64,000 nucleotides of DNA from Pterobdella sp. o SKG-2022 (taxonomy: Eukaryota; Annelida; Clitellata; Hirudinida; Piscicolidae): positions 8,381,306 through 8,445,305 of the forward strand of contig OZ038326.1 of assembly GCA_964035795.1 (NCBI GenBank). The letters are read 5' to 3'. The notes beneath the pieces are model-generated. The model did no database searches. It saw only the letters and a program-made list of their open reading frames with translations, and had not been told where the DNA came from. Below, one piece after another: positions 50,663 to 64,000 of this stretch (position 1 is the stretch's first letter; each line of letters opens with the position of its first letter). A program made the position numbers and the translations under genes.

Positions 50663-53600
50663 ATGGTAACAAAAGATAATGGTATTGGGTAACAAAACAT
50701 TTACGAAAATAATTTTTCAAGCCGACAGAACAATCTGGAAAGAAAAGCAAGAACAAGAAGTCAGGCAAGAACAAGACTTATGTAGTGCTGGACGGCATAT
50801 CCACTGCTGACATGACTAAGGAGCAGGTTTCATCCGTGACGTTTGTTCAAACACATATCCAATCTATTCATTTCACAGCTGGAAGATCATGTAAAGCGAT
50901 TGAAAGAGGAACTGGAAAAGGAAAGAGAAGAAAGAAATTATTATCAGTTGGAGAAAGACCAGGTTTCAGCTTATTATGAGATTTCAAAAACACAACTAGA
51001 ACAAAAAAATGCTGTGATCCGCAATAAAGAACGGCAACTGGAAGAGGCGATCGAGAAACATCAGACTGAACTGAAGGTCTGCTCACTAATTTTCACGAGT
51101 ATGATTGTGGGCATTAATAATTAAGTTGATGACTCATTCGATGGCAGGTTTACAAGCAGAAAGTCAAGCATTTGATGTACGAGCATCAAAACAATTTGAC
51201 TGAGGCAAGGGCAGACAAGATGCTGGCAGTAAGGATAGCGGAGGAAGAACATGCAAATGAGATGAAAAATGACTGGCATCTAAGACAAGCTCTCATCTCC
51301 GATGCCAACCAGCAACAACAAGATCACGGCGCTTCTATCAAGCAACTCAAACTCGTATGTTCACTAAAGTGGTTCATTATCCCCACCATGCGGCTGCATC
51401 TTCACCATGCCGCTGCATCTCCACCATGGAGCTGTATCTCCACCATGGTGCTATATTTCCACCATGGTGCTGGATTTCCACCATGGTGGGACGGCATGTA
51501 GCATAGAAGTCACAATATATCTTCTCTAAAATTTTATGCAATTTCAATTGAAATTAACTTCCAATATAAATGTTTTATAAAATGGAGAATGTTGATAGTA
51601 GTAAAGATTAAACATGATGATGATATTACATCAGAGTTACGACGAACAGATGACGTCATTAAGGAAGGAGTTCGAGGAGAGTTCAATGGAGGCTGTGCAG
51701 AGAAACGAAGCCAAGGTGTCTAACCATCTCCCACCATATCACCCTCAAACCCCACCATATCACCCTCCATCCCTCACCATATCACCCTCCGACCCACATC
51801 ATATCACCCTCCATCCCCTACCATATCACCCTCTATCCCCCACCATATCACCCTCCATCCCCCACCATATCACCCTCCATCCCCCACCATATCACCCTCC
51901 ATCCCCCATTTTATCATCCGCCATCCCCTACCATATCACCTTCCAACCCCCACCATATTACCCTCCATCCACCACCATTTCACCCTCCAACCCTCACCAT
52001 ATCACCTTCCATCTCCCACCATTTCACCCTCTAACCCCCATCACACTCTTCTTGTCATCAAATTGAGTCATCTTTTTACCACACCACCTTCCTTACCATC
52101 CTACCTCACCACTCCATCTCACATCACCACACCAGGTTAAGGAGTTGAGAGAAGAGATGGACTTGGTGAGGAGGACAGAAATAGCATCGTTGGAGGAAAA
52201 GAAGAACAAGCAGATAGGAAATTTGATGCAGTCTCATGAAAAAGCTTTCAACGACATCAAGAACTATTACAACGACATCACCATCAGCAACCTGGCTCTC
52301 ATCAACTCACTCAAGGTCTTTCACATGCCTTCATGATGCCATAAACTCGTTGCATTTGATGAAGTTGAAGGTTTTCTAGTCAGCGAAGTAAAAATAATTT
52401 CAAAATCTTTAAAAATGAGTTAAAAAGTGATGTAATATTTGTAGGAAAAGACAAAGGAATTGGAAGCGAAAGATGAAAAGATGGAAAGGAGAATGAGGGA
52501 GCTGGAAGAGGAGAAGAAGACTTTGAAGGAGCCACTTGATAAGCTGACGTCAGAGTCGAAGGAGATGCACAAGAAGCTGTCCATGTACGTCAAAGAGCAT
52601 GCCTCTCTGCAGGTCATCATCATATTATCATCATCATCATCAGCGGGTACTTATTGTTTGGGTACAAGGCTATTGCAATCTCCCAGACAATGACCTTGCA
52701 AACGGGCAAGCCAAACTTGGCTTATTCCTTCTTCAGCCGACCGCTCAGCTGGACACCCAAACGTGCCTTGTAAGCATCCACAGAAGTTGCAAATCTCTTC
52801 CCCCCGTCTCATCTTTTTTAATTCATCTAAACCCAACCCGAAAGAAAAACCTTAGCTGACCATAAAAGATCTCGTTGATCTAATTCTGTACACCACTCCT
52901 CTCTTTGAAGATGGCAACACTTGACGGGGAAGAGCGTAGATGATTGGTGCCAACTCCGTGGTGAAGACAAAGGGTCGGCTGAGCACTTATGGTTCAAATG
53001 CCCTGCACTTCAGTCCGCTCAATAACAACACCAGCTGGCAAACTCTCTCAGTGAACTTCGAAGCCTCTAAAAAGCCAGTCTAGCGCTACTGAAAATCATC
53101 CTCAGACGCATCGATGACTCACTACAATCATTATCACCACTTATATATTATATTATAAAATAGTGAAGTATTCAACAGTGAACAATTAAAAAACAAAAAA
53201 CAAGCATTTAATTGCAAGGGTTAGCCAACTTAGGCATGGCATAGTGGCCAACAATAAAACAGACTTCTCACCTCGATATTAATTGGAACAAACACTACTT
53301 GGATATACAGAGAAAGAGATGGAGGATAAATTTGAATCACATGACCACCATAAATTTAAAACAAAATGAACAATAAATATCCTCACCACCATCATCTTCC
53401 GAAACGTGACATTTGGGCATGACGATGAAGTTGTATTTCCACGCAGACGACAAAGTCACGCCTGAAGAGGACTGAGAGGGACTTGAAGGAGATGGCATGG
53501 GAGCTTGAGGTAACACGTCAAAAGTTCTCACAGGTGTCTTATCATTTTGTGTGTAATCACAAATTTATGAACAACGCTCGTTTGAAAAGCTTGCGCATGC

Positions 53601-54896
53601 TCTGTACTCGAAAACACACGTGCACAGGTGGAAAAGGAGAGAGATGAGTTGTACAGCAGGTTTGTCACAGCGATTGGAGAGGTGCAGCAGAAGTCAGGCT
53701 TGAAGAATGTTCTGCTCGAAAAAAAGTTGGCATCGATACATGCAGACCTAGAAAAGAAGGAAGACCAGTTCAAGAGGGTCATGTCTGCTGACTCACAAAA
53801 AAGGATCGATGTAGGAGGGGGTTGACGGATACATGGGTGGGTTGTTGATGGATAGATGGGGGGGTAAGATACATCGGTGGGTTGTTGATGGGTAGATGGG
53901 GGGTAAGATACATGGGTGGGTTGTTGATAGATAGATGGAGGGAGGGTGATGGATGAGCGAAAGAGGGATATGGACAGTAGCGATAGGATGGAAACTGAAT
54001 GTGTTCATAACCTTATCTTTATAGCTTAAAATAATTATTTTTTCAAAAAGTAAATTCTTTTGTATTTGAAGTTTTATCTATATATATTTTTTTGTTTATT
54101 ATCACAGATTCAACTATTTATACATTCATAAAATCAACACAGTTTTCTAAATGTCATTTATATAAGTATTATTATGGTTGCTTTTGTTTCAAACAACAGA
54201 CCTTTTTTTCATATAATCTTGGTTAACTCTTTTTTTATTTAGTTATACCAGCATAGTTTTTTTAAATTTTTTTATCTAAGAAAACTTACATTATATTACA
54301 TTGCATTCAAGGTTCATAATACTCAGTGGTCTAGAAACCCCTAAAGTTAATGCCATTATAAACATACTTCTATTTGATTTCTTTAGAATCCCTTCTCATT
54401 ATCGTGAGTGAAAGTAAATCCGAGATCATGGTAATTTGACATCAAAATGCCATCATAAAAGCTTATAATTTGATAACCAATTGAAAAATTCAAATGAATA
54501 ATTATTTCTTCAACATGACAGGACATAATCGACCTCAAGAACTCCACTATCGACAATCTCAAGCAGGAAATAGCTAGGCTCTGCAAGGTGCCTATGTATC
54601 CACCTACCATCGTTGTTTCATCACCCCAATTCTCCAACCCTCACCATCATCGCTCCATTCACCCACCACTATTGCTCTCGTTTTTCCATTCACCCACCAC
54701 CACTCTCACTTTTGCACCCACCCACCTACTACCACCCTTCCAGGGCCACAACGACATGGTAAGAGCTTACGAGGCGAGGTTGAGTGATTATGGCATTAGC
54801 AAGGAAGATCTGGGTTTCAACACTTACATGGCGGACTCTGCAGCTCTGGACCAAAAGTTGAGCAAGGGACCTGCAGGCCTAGTTTCTGCTTTTTGA
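50663..54896 (+). CDS. GAS8: GAS8/DRC4, nexin-dynein regulatory complex subunit 4
   Basis: An axonemal coiled-coil subunit of the nexin-dynein regulatory complex, needed for ciliary and flagellar beating. Eleven exons, all phase 0: the start ATG alone (50663-50665), 50722-50826, 50879-51076, 51148-51354, 51635-51715, 52136-52315, 52445-52612, 53447-53533, 53628-53810, 54522-54587, 54744-54896. Product about 476 residues, as in human (478). Landmarks: [51 protein letters not shown], the highly conserved [40 protein letters not shown], and the terminal GPAGLVSAF. Almost the whole protein is coiled coil. Introns 4, 5 and 9 carry minisatellites and intron 7 a LINE tail. The start rests on the tiny first exon, so it is less certain than the rest. 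Confidence 0.97.
51385..51490. repeat. CCACCATGGTGCTGTATTT minisatellite
   Basis: About five copies of a roughly 20-bp unit containing the palindrome CCACCATGGTGG, in GAS8 intron 4. Confidence 0.85.
51722..52065. repeat. CACCATATCACCCTCCATCCC minisatellite
   Basis: About 16 variable copies of a 20-21-bp unit filling most of GAS8 intron 5. Confidence 0.92.
52640..53150 (+). mobile_element. LINE 3' fragment in GAS8 intron 7
   Basis: One frame reads [20 protein letters not shown] and then [13 protein letters not shown], the typical Cys/His-containing C-terminal tail of R1/jockey-like RTs. Upstream, [12 protein letters not shown] remnants are frame-broken. The clade is not assigned. Confidence 0.65.
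53815..53945. repeat. GGGTTGTTGATGGATAGATG minisatellite
   Basis: About four copies of a 34-38-bp unit (ACATGGGTGGGTTGTTGATG plus GATAGATGGGGGG) at the start of GAS8 intron 9. Confidence 0.85.
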
Positions 54897-55107
54897 GATA
54901 CATCAAACATATCAACTTCTCAATAACTATCCTGCTTTTTATTGATTTTATGTAGTGAATGTACATGAGAACACCAATGAAGGACTCTATATATTTGCAT
55001 GAGCGCCCCTGCTCGGTATTTAATAGATTGTAACATTCATCCCAAGCCATCATGTCCCATATTCATCACCACACTTACGTTCAGCTTGTGTTCCAACACT
55101 GCATGCT

Positions 55108-55121
55108 TTATTCGAATAAAA
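55108..55121. terminator. Back-to-back poly(A) signals of GAS8 and RECQL4
   Basis: AATAAA on the plus strand at 55116-55121 (220 nt after the GAS8 stop), and AATAAA on the minus strand at 55108-55113 (36 nt after the RECQL4 stop). Confidence 0.65.
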
Positions 55122-55148
55122 GATTCAACTAAATTTACACAAAAATAA

Positions 55149-58100
55149 TCAAAAAGTTCTGACAAGTTCGCTGGTGGCCAGCTTCCTGACCAGGTTGAAG
55201 TCCACGTCCAGGTGGCATCTCCAATACCTTCTCACTGCAACATTTTATCGAGCATTTTAGATAACACAGACAGCAGTCGGTCTATATTATTGATACTATT
55301 ATGACGTGATTTATAAAAAAAGGTCATTGTATTCAGGACAGTATATAGACTGCCAGTTCGAACTAAGATCTTACTAGAAAGTATCGAATTCAAGGTCCAC
55401 CACTTCTACATTTGGCAGTTTGCATTGCCGTTTTTAACTGGGATCATCACCAACCTAAATATGCGCAAGATCAGTGGGAAGATACCTGCTTCCGAAGTCT
55501 ACTGTTATGCAGATTATAAGAAAAAGCAGCCTTGAAATGCGGGTGCTAAGCTTGGCGCAGTTAAACGTGGATACATAAGACTACGAGTTATCAATAATTC
55601 AAACTCATCATTACACCCACCTGTAGACCACACACTGCTGGGAAAACATGGACTGTCGATGCCATGAAATATCCTGGCAACCACCCGTCCTGTGATGGGA
55701 TGGTCGTGCTGGTAGGTGTTGAGGAAACACCTGATATCACCTTTCAACCTCTCCACCACCCTCTTGTCCTCCAGGCAGCTCTGTTTTTGATGTTGGTAGG
55801 ATGGAGGGAGGTGGTGGATGTTGGTAAGATGGGGGGAGGTTGTTGATGTTGGTAGGATGGGGGGAGGTTGTGGATGTTGGTAGGATGGGAGTTGAACCTG
55901 ATGTGGTGGATGCAGCAGAGGTGCTGAGTCTTCGAGGTACTTCTGCAGAGTGAGACGGAGTCTCGATGACCTCTGCAGGTCAACTTCATCCAGGCAGGCA
56001 AAACAACTTTTGTAAGACACGCTGGAGGAGCATAAAAAAGCTTTTGAAACGGGGAGACCACCAAATATATATGTTCATTATAAGGTAACTCTTGATTGGT
56101 GTGCGTGTGTGAAGATGATGTATGGAGACATGCCTGGATAAAGTGTGGTAGAAGTGATGCAACTGGTTCAACTCATTTGTTTCTTGAGTTTCAAGTCTTT
56201 TGTGCAAGCAGTCGACAATATCATCGATTTGCTGGTGCGTGAGTAAGGAGGATGAATAAAAGTGAAATGAGAGTTGAGAAAACTCTACGTTGACTCCACT
56301 TCTCACGGTGTGTTTTGTCAGGGGATCTGTGGGTTGTGGATGTGAGTGTGTGGGTTGTGATGGATGTGGGCGTGTGAGTTGCGATGGATGCTGTGAGTTG
56401 TGATGGTGTGGGTTGTGATGAATGTGGGTGTGTAAGTTGTGGTGGATGGTGTGAGTTGTGATGGTGTGGGTTGTGATGGATGGTGTTGATGGTGTGGTTG
56501 TTGTATGTGACATTATGAACTTAAACTTCTTCCATCGTAGCATGACGATGAGAAATGTTTTAAAAACCTGTACTCCACAGTAAGTCCTTCAACTGCCTTC
56601 TCAAGATACCCACACTGCATCCCAGCATTGAAGCCACAGGAAGCAGATCAAACTGCAAACACCTTGATGTAAGCAGCTGATGACGTAGTTCTCTGCTTTT
56701 CTGCAGCAACACTCCAACACCTGGGCACTGGCAGTTCATATTAAATGTAAGATGTTCCTTAATATCTCACCCACCTACCTTCTTCACCACGTGAGAAACG
56801 TGGGTCAGGTCGGAGTAGAACCTTATAGTGACGTGGTTGTTGATTGGCTGCAGGTTGATCACGTGTTTTTCATCAGCCAACTCCAAGTAGCAGAATAAAG
56901 TTGAAATGCCTTAGGTGGAAAACAATAAATGAAAACTAAGAAAAATTGATTTAAAAAATAGAATAAAAACACTGACTTTCCTCTTTGAGATCAAGCACCC
57001 TGACCAACTCATCAATGCAGACTGCCCTAAGGTGCTTATGTCCCTGTAACCTCGTTATGTCTCTGACATTCCTTCCCTTTTCGCCATCGTCACCCTCGCC
57101 TTTTCCATCATTTATTTTGTTATCATTCTTTTTATCAACATTTTTTTCGTGATTGCTCTTTTCATGGCCCATGTTGCCTTCCACATTTTCAACTTCTTTG
57201 GAAGATTCACTATGTACGCTTTGATAAATTTTTGAATTTGAAATATCATCACCACCATTTTTAACGTCATCAACACCTTCTATGACGTGTTCCTTACAAT
57301 TTTTGACGTCATGGCAAGCACAAGGAGTAAAGACTCGTTGCACAAACTTTTTGATAGAGATTTTGTCGACACTTTTGGCGTGAATGTGCCTTTTAAGTTC
57401 CGTCAAGTCACTTATCTGGTGGGTGGTGTGGTGAGAGAGGGTGGTAGGTGGTGGATGATGTGATGGCGGTGTGGTGGGTGTGAAGTATGTAATGCAGTAT
57501 TTATGAAACGCTTTTCCTTATAGATCAAAGCGCCTGCTACAAATTTAATGTAGCGAAAACACACTGTGGAACAGGTGCTAATTGTCGACCCACACGTAAT
57601 TTTAGATAATTAGTCTAATGCTCTACCAGGTGAGCTATACAGAATGATGGTGGTTTGAAAGATGATGTCGATAATGTAAAAATCATGTGAATAATAAAAA
57701 ACTAATGGTGTGCAGCTAATTAAAAATGAATGCTACAAAAAGGAGTTGCTTACAGATTGATTAAGGAAGAGGTGGCAATAAGAAACTTTTCCATCTCTCC
57801 CAGCCCTGCCCATTTCCTGCACATAAGCCTCTATGGTTGAAGGCATGTCATAGTGGATCACTCCCCGTACATCACTTTTGTCCAGCCCCATCCCTTTGGT
57901 TGTGGTGAAGGATGGTGGTGTGACATGATACAAGAGTGAGATGATGTGGTGTACTCATTTTTTTTCATTTAAAAAATCAAAATGAAACTGCAACAAACCA
58001 AATGCAACAGTGGCCACAATGACCCTCAGTCTACCCATCATGAAACTCTTTTGCACCCTCCTCCTCTGGGCTGCAGTCAAACCAGCGTGGTAGCATTCTG

Positions 58101-61100
58101 CAGACCATCCCATCTAAACACCATAGTTAAATCATCTCTTGATAGCAAAAATAAATTTTTTTGACTGACCTTCAGTTTAGTCTTCTTTTTTTTTCTTCCA
58201 CCTTGAAAACAACATGTTTACTTTTCAAATAAATCCTAAATCTTCAACAACAATAAAAAGCTCCCACCTCTTTCAACGTCCTCCTCCTCCTCCTCCTCCT
58301 CAAAATCTTGCATTCTGGTCCTGATGAGGGCAGCAACCTTATTCGTTTGTTCCCTCCTTGTGCAGTAAATGATGATTGACCTACATCTGCTGAACCTCCT
58401 GCCTTGTAGCAGTTCTATCAAGCTCTGCAGAGTTTTGTGATCCAATCAGGATTTTGCTGAATCAGATTGGGCTTCGCAAAATAAATCCTCAAAAATTAAA
58501 TGAATAAATAAAAAAAAATGTTTTCTTAGAGAAAAATGTGCATACATTGTCCTTGTCCTCATCCCTAGACACAGTGACGACAAGATTGCTGGGCAGGGAA
58601 GCCTGATGCACCACAGAGTCTGCAGAGATGTGCAGAAGTCTACAGATGTAAGCGATGGTGCTTTTGTTGGCTGTGGCTGTGAGAGCAAGAACACATGTGA
58701 CATTGTATTGGTCTCTCAGTGTCTGTGAATGGTGTTTTTTAGGTGGGACGTCAATTGTGTATTTTGTTTTTTGAGTGTGTGCAGAAAATATTATTATGAA
58801 GCCTGTTTGAAAGACGCATACATTCAGACCAACCTTGCAAACAGCCAGATAGGAAGGTCTAAAATGGTGAGACCAATCCGACAAACAGTGGGCTTCATCA
58901 ATGCATGCAAATGAAATGGGAGGCAGACGGTGCTGTGGTGTCAGCAATGCCCCTGAAACCAGCATTTCTGGGGAGAGAAGCAGGAAGTGGTATTCCCCTT
59001 CAGAGGCTCGTTGTAAGACTGAAGACCTTTCTTCGGCGGCCATATTGTTGTGTAGACAAGCGCCTCTCAAATTGACAGGCAAGTCCAAGATCTGTGGAGT
59101 AAGAAGTCGAAAATGGATCATCAATAATGACTTGCTCAAATGAATTAATTAAAAAAGCAGAAAAAATTGATGAATGCTGAGACCTGGTCCTGCATTAGAG
59201 ACACAAGGGGAGAGACAACCAGACAAATGCAGCGAGACTTTTGGGCATACAAGAAAGCAGGTAATTGGTAACAAAGTGACTTTCCTGAGCCTGTAGACAA
59301 CACTACCAATGTTGATTCTCCTGTGATGGTGGTGTGGTGATGTAGTGGTTGTGATGGTGGTGTGGTGACGTGGTGGTTGTGATGGTGGTGTGGTGACGTG
59401 GTGATGGTGGTGTGGTGAAAGATGAATCTTTTATAATTGGAGATTGATGAAGCACGACTGCACAAGGATGGCAACCTTTCAGAATGCGAGAAATGGCTTC
59501 TTGCTGACCCTCTCTGAAACTCTTGAAGCCAAAACTTGCCAGTGTTTGTCGCATTACTGGAAAGAAAAATTTTATTTGAACAAGATGATACAAATTGGAA
59601 GCCTTTGTTCAAATAGAAAACTTAAATAAGTCTGAAGACAATGTCATAGCTAGCTAAGATAACGAAAAGAGGGTAAAGAAAGTTGAATAGATGGATAAAT
59701 AAGAATAAGAAAAAATAGATAGATAGGTAAGTAATAGATACATGAAGAAATAAAGAGACAGGTACCATCTTCGGACGCTTGATTGGGAAGGCAGTAGGGA
59801 GGTGAGGAAGAAAAGTTCTTGGATGTTGTGGCCAATGAAATTTCAGCATCACTCATTCCTCTGACACCTTGTGTCATATAAGAGCTGATGCCTGGTGCAT
59901 TCAAGGTCAAACGTGAAACAAAATTTAACTTGCAAGATGGCGAGAATGAATGGAAAAACAACCATGAGCATCAGAAAGGAGCTTTTCAAGTTGTGTCATA
60001 GAAACTGGAGGCTGATGTGTGATGGAGTCAGGTTGTGGTGAAGTCAGACAAGCTTCCTCAAAAGATGTTCCTCCTTCAATCAGTGTGTAATGCATGTTGA
60101 TGATGGCATGATGAAGCAAACAACAATACAAACGTTTGGAAAGGCATTTGTTGGCCCAGTGCCCCTTTTGTCCACATTTGAAACATGCTCCCCCTCCAAA
60201 CTTTAGGGATACCTTGTGTTTCCACATCTGTTTCCTCACTACTTGTGCCTTCCCCTTTCCTTTATACCTCCTTCTCTTCATATTCAACCTCACAAAGTTG
60301 CTATCTTCAACAATGGCTTCATTCAATCTCATTTTCTTCTTCTTGTTCCCACTCTTTTCTTCCAACTTCCTTTTCATTCCTGTTCTACTTCCCTTCACCA
60401 CTTTCTTGCCATCATTTTCATCAGTTTCAACATACTCACCCTCATTAAGGTTTTCATCGATGTAATTGACTCTGTCTGATGACTTTTCAATTGGCCCCAT
60501 TGAATCCATGATGCACAGAGTGCCAGTCTTTGTGGCAAGACTCACTTGAATGCCACCCCATTCACTTCCTGATTGATCCTTCAACGCAACTTCACTGAGA
60601 CCACCATCAAAATTCGAGGCATTCCTCCCTTCAAAAGCATCCTCACCCTCATCACCAAGATGGTTGCATGGTGCATGAGAAACAGACTCAACATGCAATG
60701 ACTGAGAACTGCACCCAAGCTCCTTCTTGAAAGTGTACTTCTTCAGAGAGGTATTTTTTAGAGGTCGAGTCAGTGACAAGATCGATGAGATGAAAGGCTT
60801 GTCTGTTGTGTGCATGTGTACTATTATACATAATTGAAAAGATTTTGCATGAAGACACACCTTTGTTGTTATGGTGCAGCTCATGTTTCTTCATCTCACA
60901 ACTCTTTTCTTCAACTTCCCCAGAATAGTCAAAATTATTCTGAAATAACCACGTAATTAATACGTAAGTTAAATTCATAATCAAAAATCATTTTCTGTTA
61001 GTCTTTTTACTTTTTTTGTCTTCTTCAATGAAAATTCTTTGGCCAGCTTTTTACTTAAAGTTTGCATAACAGAACTCTTTTTTTGTAAAACTTGTTTTGA

Positions 61101-61452
61101 AGGTGTTTTGTATTCATCTTTTTTTTTTACTTTGTTCAGATCATTCCCCCATACTGCATCACACATATTTCCAATTTTAGCCATTTTCGCATTTTTTAAT
61201 ATAGTGTATTTTTTGTATAAACCTATAATTTAAATAAACAAATTTCAATAATAATAATTAATTAATTGAATTCATATACCTTTTATGTTTTCATCAGCTT
61301 CATTTATATCCTCCTGCAATATTATTCATAAAATGTATATATACAAATATAATCAATAATTTAAAACAAACTTTTGTAGGTTTTTTATTATTCAATTGAA
61401 AAAAATTGTTTTCCCATTGTTTGAGAGATTTTTTAATGTCTTCCAGATCCAT
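55149..61452 (-). CDS. RECQL4: RECQL4, RecQ-family DNA helicase with Sld2-like N terminus
   Basis: RECQL4 acts in replication initiation (Sld2-like part) and DNA repair as a 3'-5' helicase. Exon 1 (61452-61372) gives [18 protein letters not shown], the Sld2-like helix. Then come exons about 61313-61280, 61237-60983, 60942-60862 and 60830-59997 ([11 protein letters not shown] and the zinc knuckle [14 protein letters not shown]), and 59961-59760. Helicase: [15 protein letters not shown] (59535-59455), [116 protein letters not shown]. The C-terminal region includes [37 protein letters not shown] and [13 protein letters not shown], ending [20 protein letters not shown]. An alternative ATG lies at 61503. 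Exact ends of several middle exons were not fixed. A coding minisatellite and a SINE are inserted. Confidence 0.96.
55795..55895. repeat. Coding minisatellite in RECQL4
   Basis: About four copies of a 27-30-bp unit (GTTGGTAGGATGGGGGGAGG plus TTGTGGAT) inside exon 56021-55621. The frame stays open, giving Pro/Ser/Tyr/His-rich repeats such as [16 protein letters not shown] and [15 protein letters not shown]. Confidence 0.85.
56330..56500. repeat. GTGTGGGTTGTGATGGATG minisatellite
   Basis: About eight variable copies of a 19-29-bp unit in a RECQL4 intron. Confidence 0.85.
57498..57645 (-). mobile_element. tRNA-derived SINE, copy S2
   Basis: Minus strand: A box TAGCTCACCTGGTAGAGCAT, TAGACTAATTATCTAAA, then directly GTGGGTCGACAATTAGCACC with the B box missing, then TGTTCCACAGTGTGTTTTCG and AGGCGCTTTGATCTATAAGG. 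It sits in a RECQL4 intron, in gene orientation. Confidence 0.88.
59325..59420. repeat. GTGATGGTGGTGTGGTGACG minisatellite
   Basis: About four copies of a roughly 28-bp unit in the RECQL4 intron directly before the Walker A exon. Confidence 0.87.
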
Positions 61453-61665
61453 GACTTTAAAGTTTCCCGCACACTTGAAAAGTGAATTTCTCCTAGTCTT
61501 CATGCCAAAATATGATTTATTATTATTTCAATGCTGATTTTTGCATTTAAAACCAAAAAATTATTGCTCATCATAAATTTCTTTTATGTATGCTCTAAAA
61601 TTCTCATCTTGATTTATGTTTAAATTGATCTTTCATCTTTGAAGCAGTATTTTATAAACTTTTGG
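61453..61665. promoter_or_regulatory. Shared promoter region RECQL4 / TMEM41A
   Basis: 213 bp between divergent start codons; AT-rich. Bidirectional use is inferred from spacing only. Confidence 0.5.

Positions 61666-64000
<2,335 letters not shown>

Overview
This window is animal nuclear DNA, not bacterial. It holds split genes with GT-AG introns, non-LTR retrotransposons (LINEs), tRNA-derived SINEs and very long microsatellites. The recognisable genes are a C2-WW-HECT ubiquitin ligase, TMEM129, a PRD-like homeobox gene, a LIM-hillarin/KY protein, ALG14, the ciliary protein GAS8/DRC4, RECQL4 and TMEM41A. Together they point to an invertebrate metazoan with ciliated cells. I cannot assign a phylum from the sequence. 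Exons were assembled by hand from splice signals and reading phase. Where I give exact exon ends, donor, acceptor and phase agree.

Layout. 1-23,462 (minus strand) is one WWP1-like HECT ligase gene, running off the left edge. Its largest intron system (about 1.3-14.4 kb) is packed with six broken copies of one LINE family that has two C2H2 fingers at its C terminus and a (GT)n tail. A coding exon of the host gene survives as a 134-nt island between two of them (5377-5510). A second intron (16.4-20.9 kb) holds pieces of three other LINEs. 23,755-25,358 (minus) is TMEM129. 25,805-30,471 (minus) is an unrecognised 343-residue protein whose intron carries an RTE-like LINE. 32.9-39.8 kb is dominated by an (AGT)n array of about 1.08 kb, one of about 1.66 kb and a (CA)n array of about 1.0 kb. 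A small three-exon gene for a secreted orphan protein sits between the two AGT arrays. 40,764-41,418 (plus) is a homeobox gene, convergent with a ten-exon hillarin/KY gene (41,495-48,549, minus). That gene's introns hold a 95-bp-arm foldback, a SINE and a Dong/R4-like LINE.

The right part is compact and gene-dense. ALG14 (minus) and GAS8 (plus) are head to head about 0.2 kb apart. GAS8 converges on RECQL4 (minus), with their poly(A) signals 8 bp apart. RECQL4 is head to head with TMEM41A (plus), which runs off the right edge. There is no operon or shared pathway. WWP1-like and TMEM129 are both ubiquitin ligases, but acting at different sites. ALG14 and TMEM41A belong to the ER. GAS8 is axonemal and RECQL4 nuclear.

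The most interesting signals are: (1) the finger-tailed, GT-tailed LINE family, which appears to seed microsatellites; (2) the exon island with a microsatellite-built 3' splice site; (3) complementary minisatellites flanking a single HECT exon; (4) a new-looking tRNA-SINE family with B-box-less and foldback copies; (5) a hillarin/KY protein whose whole catalytic triad looks replaced; (6) two orphan genes.
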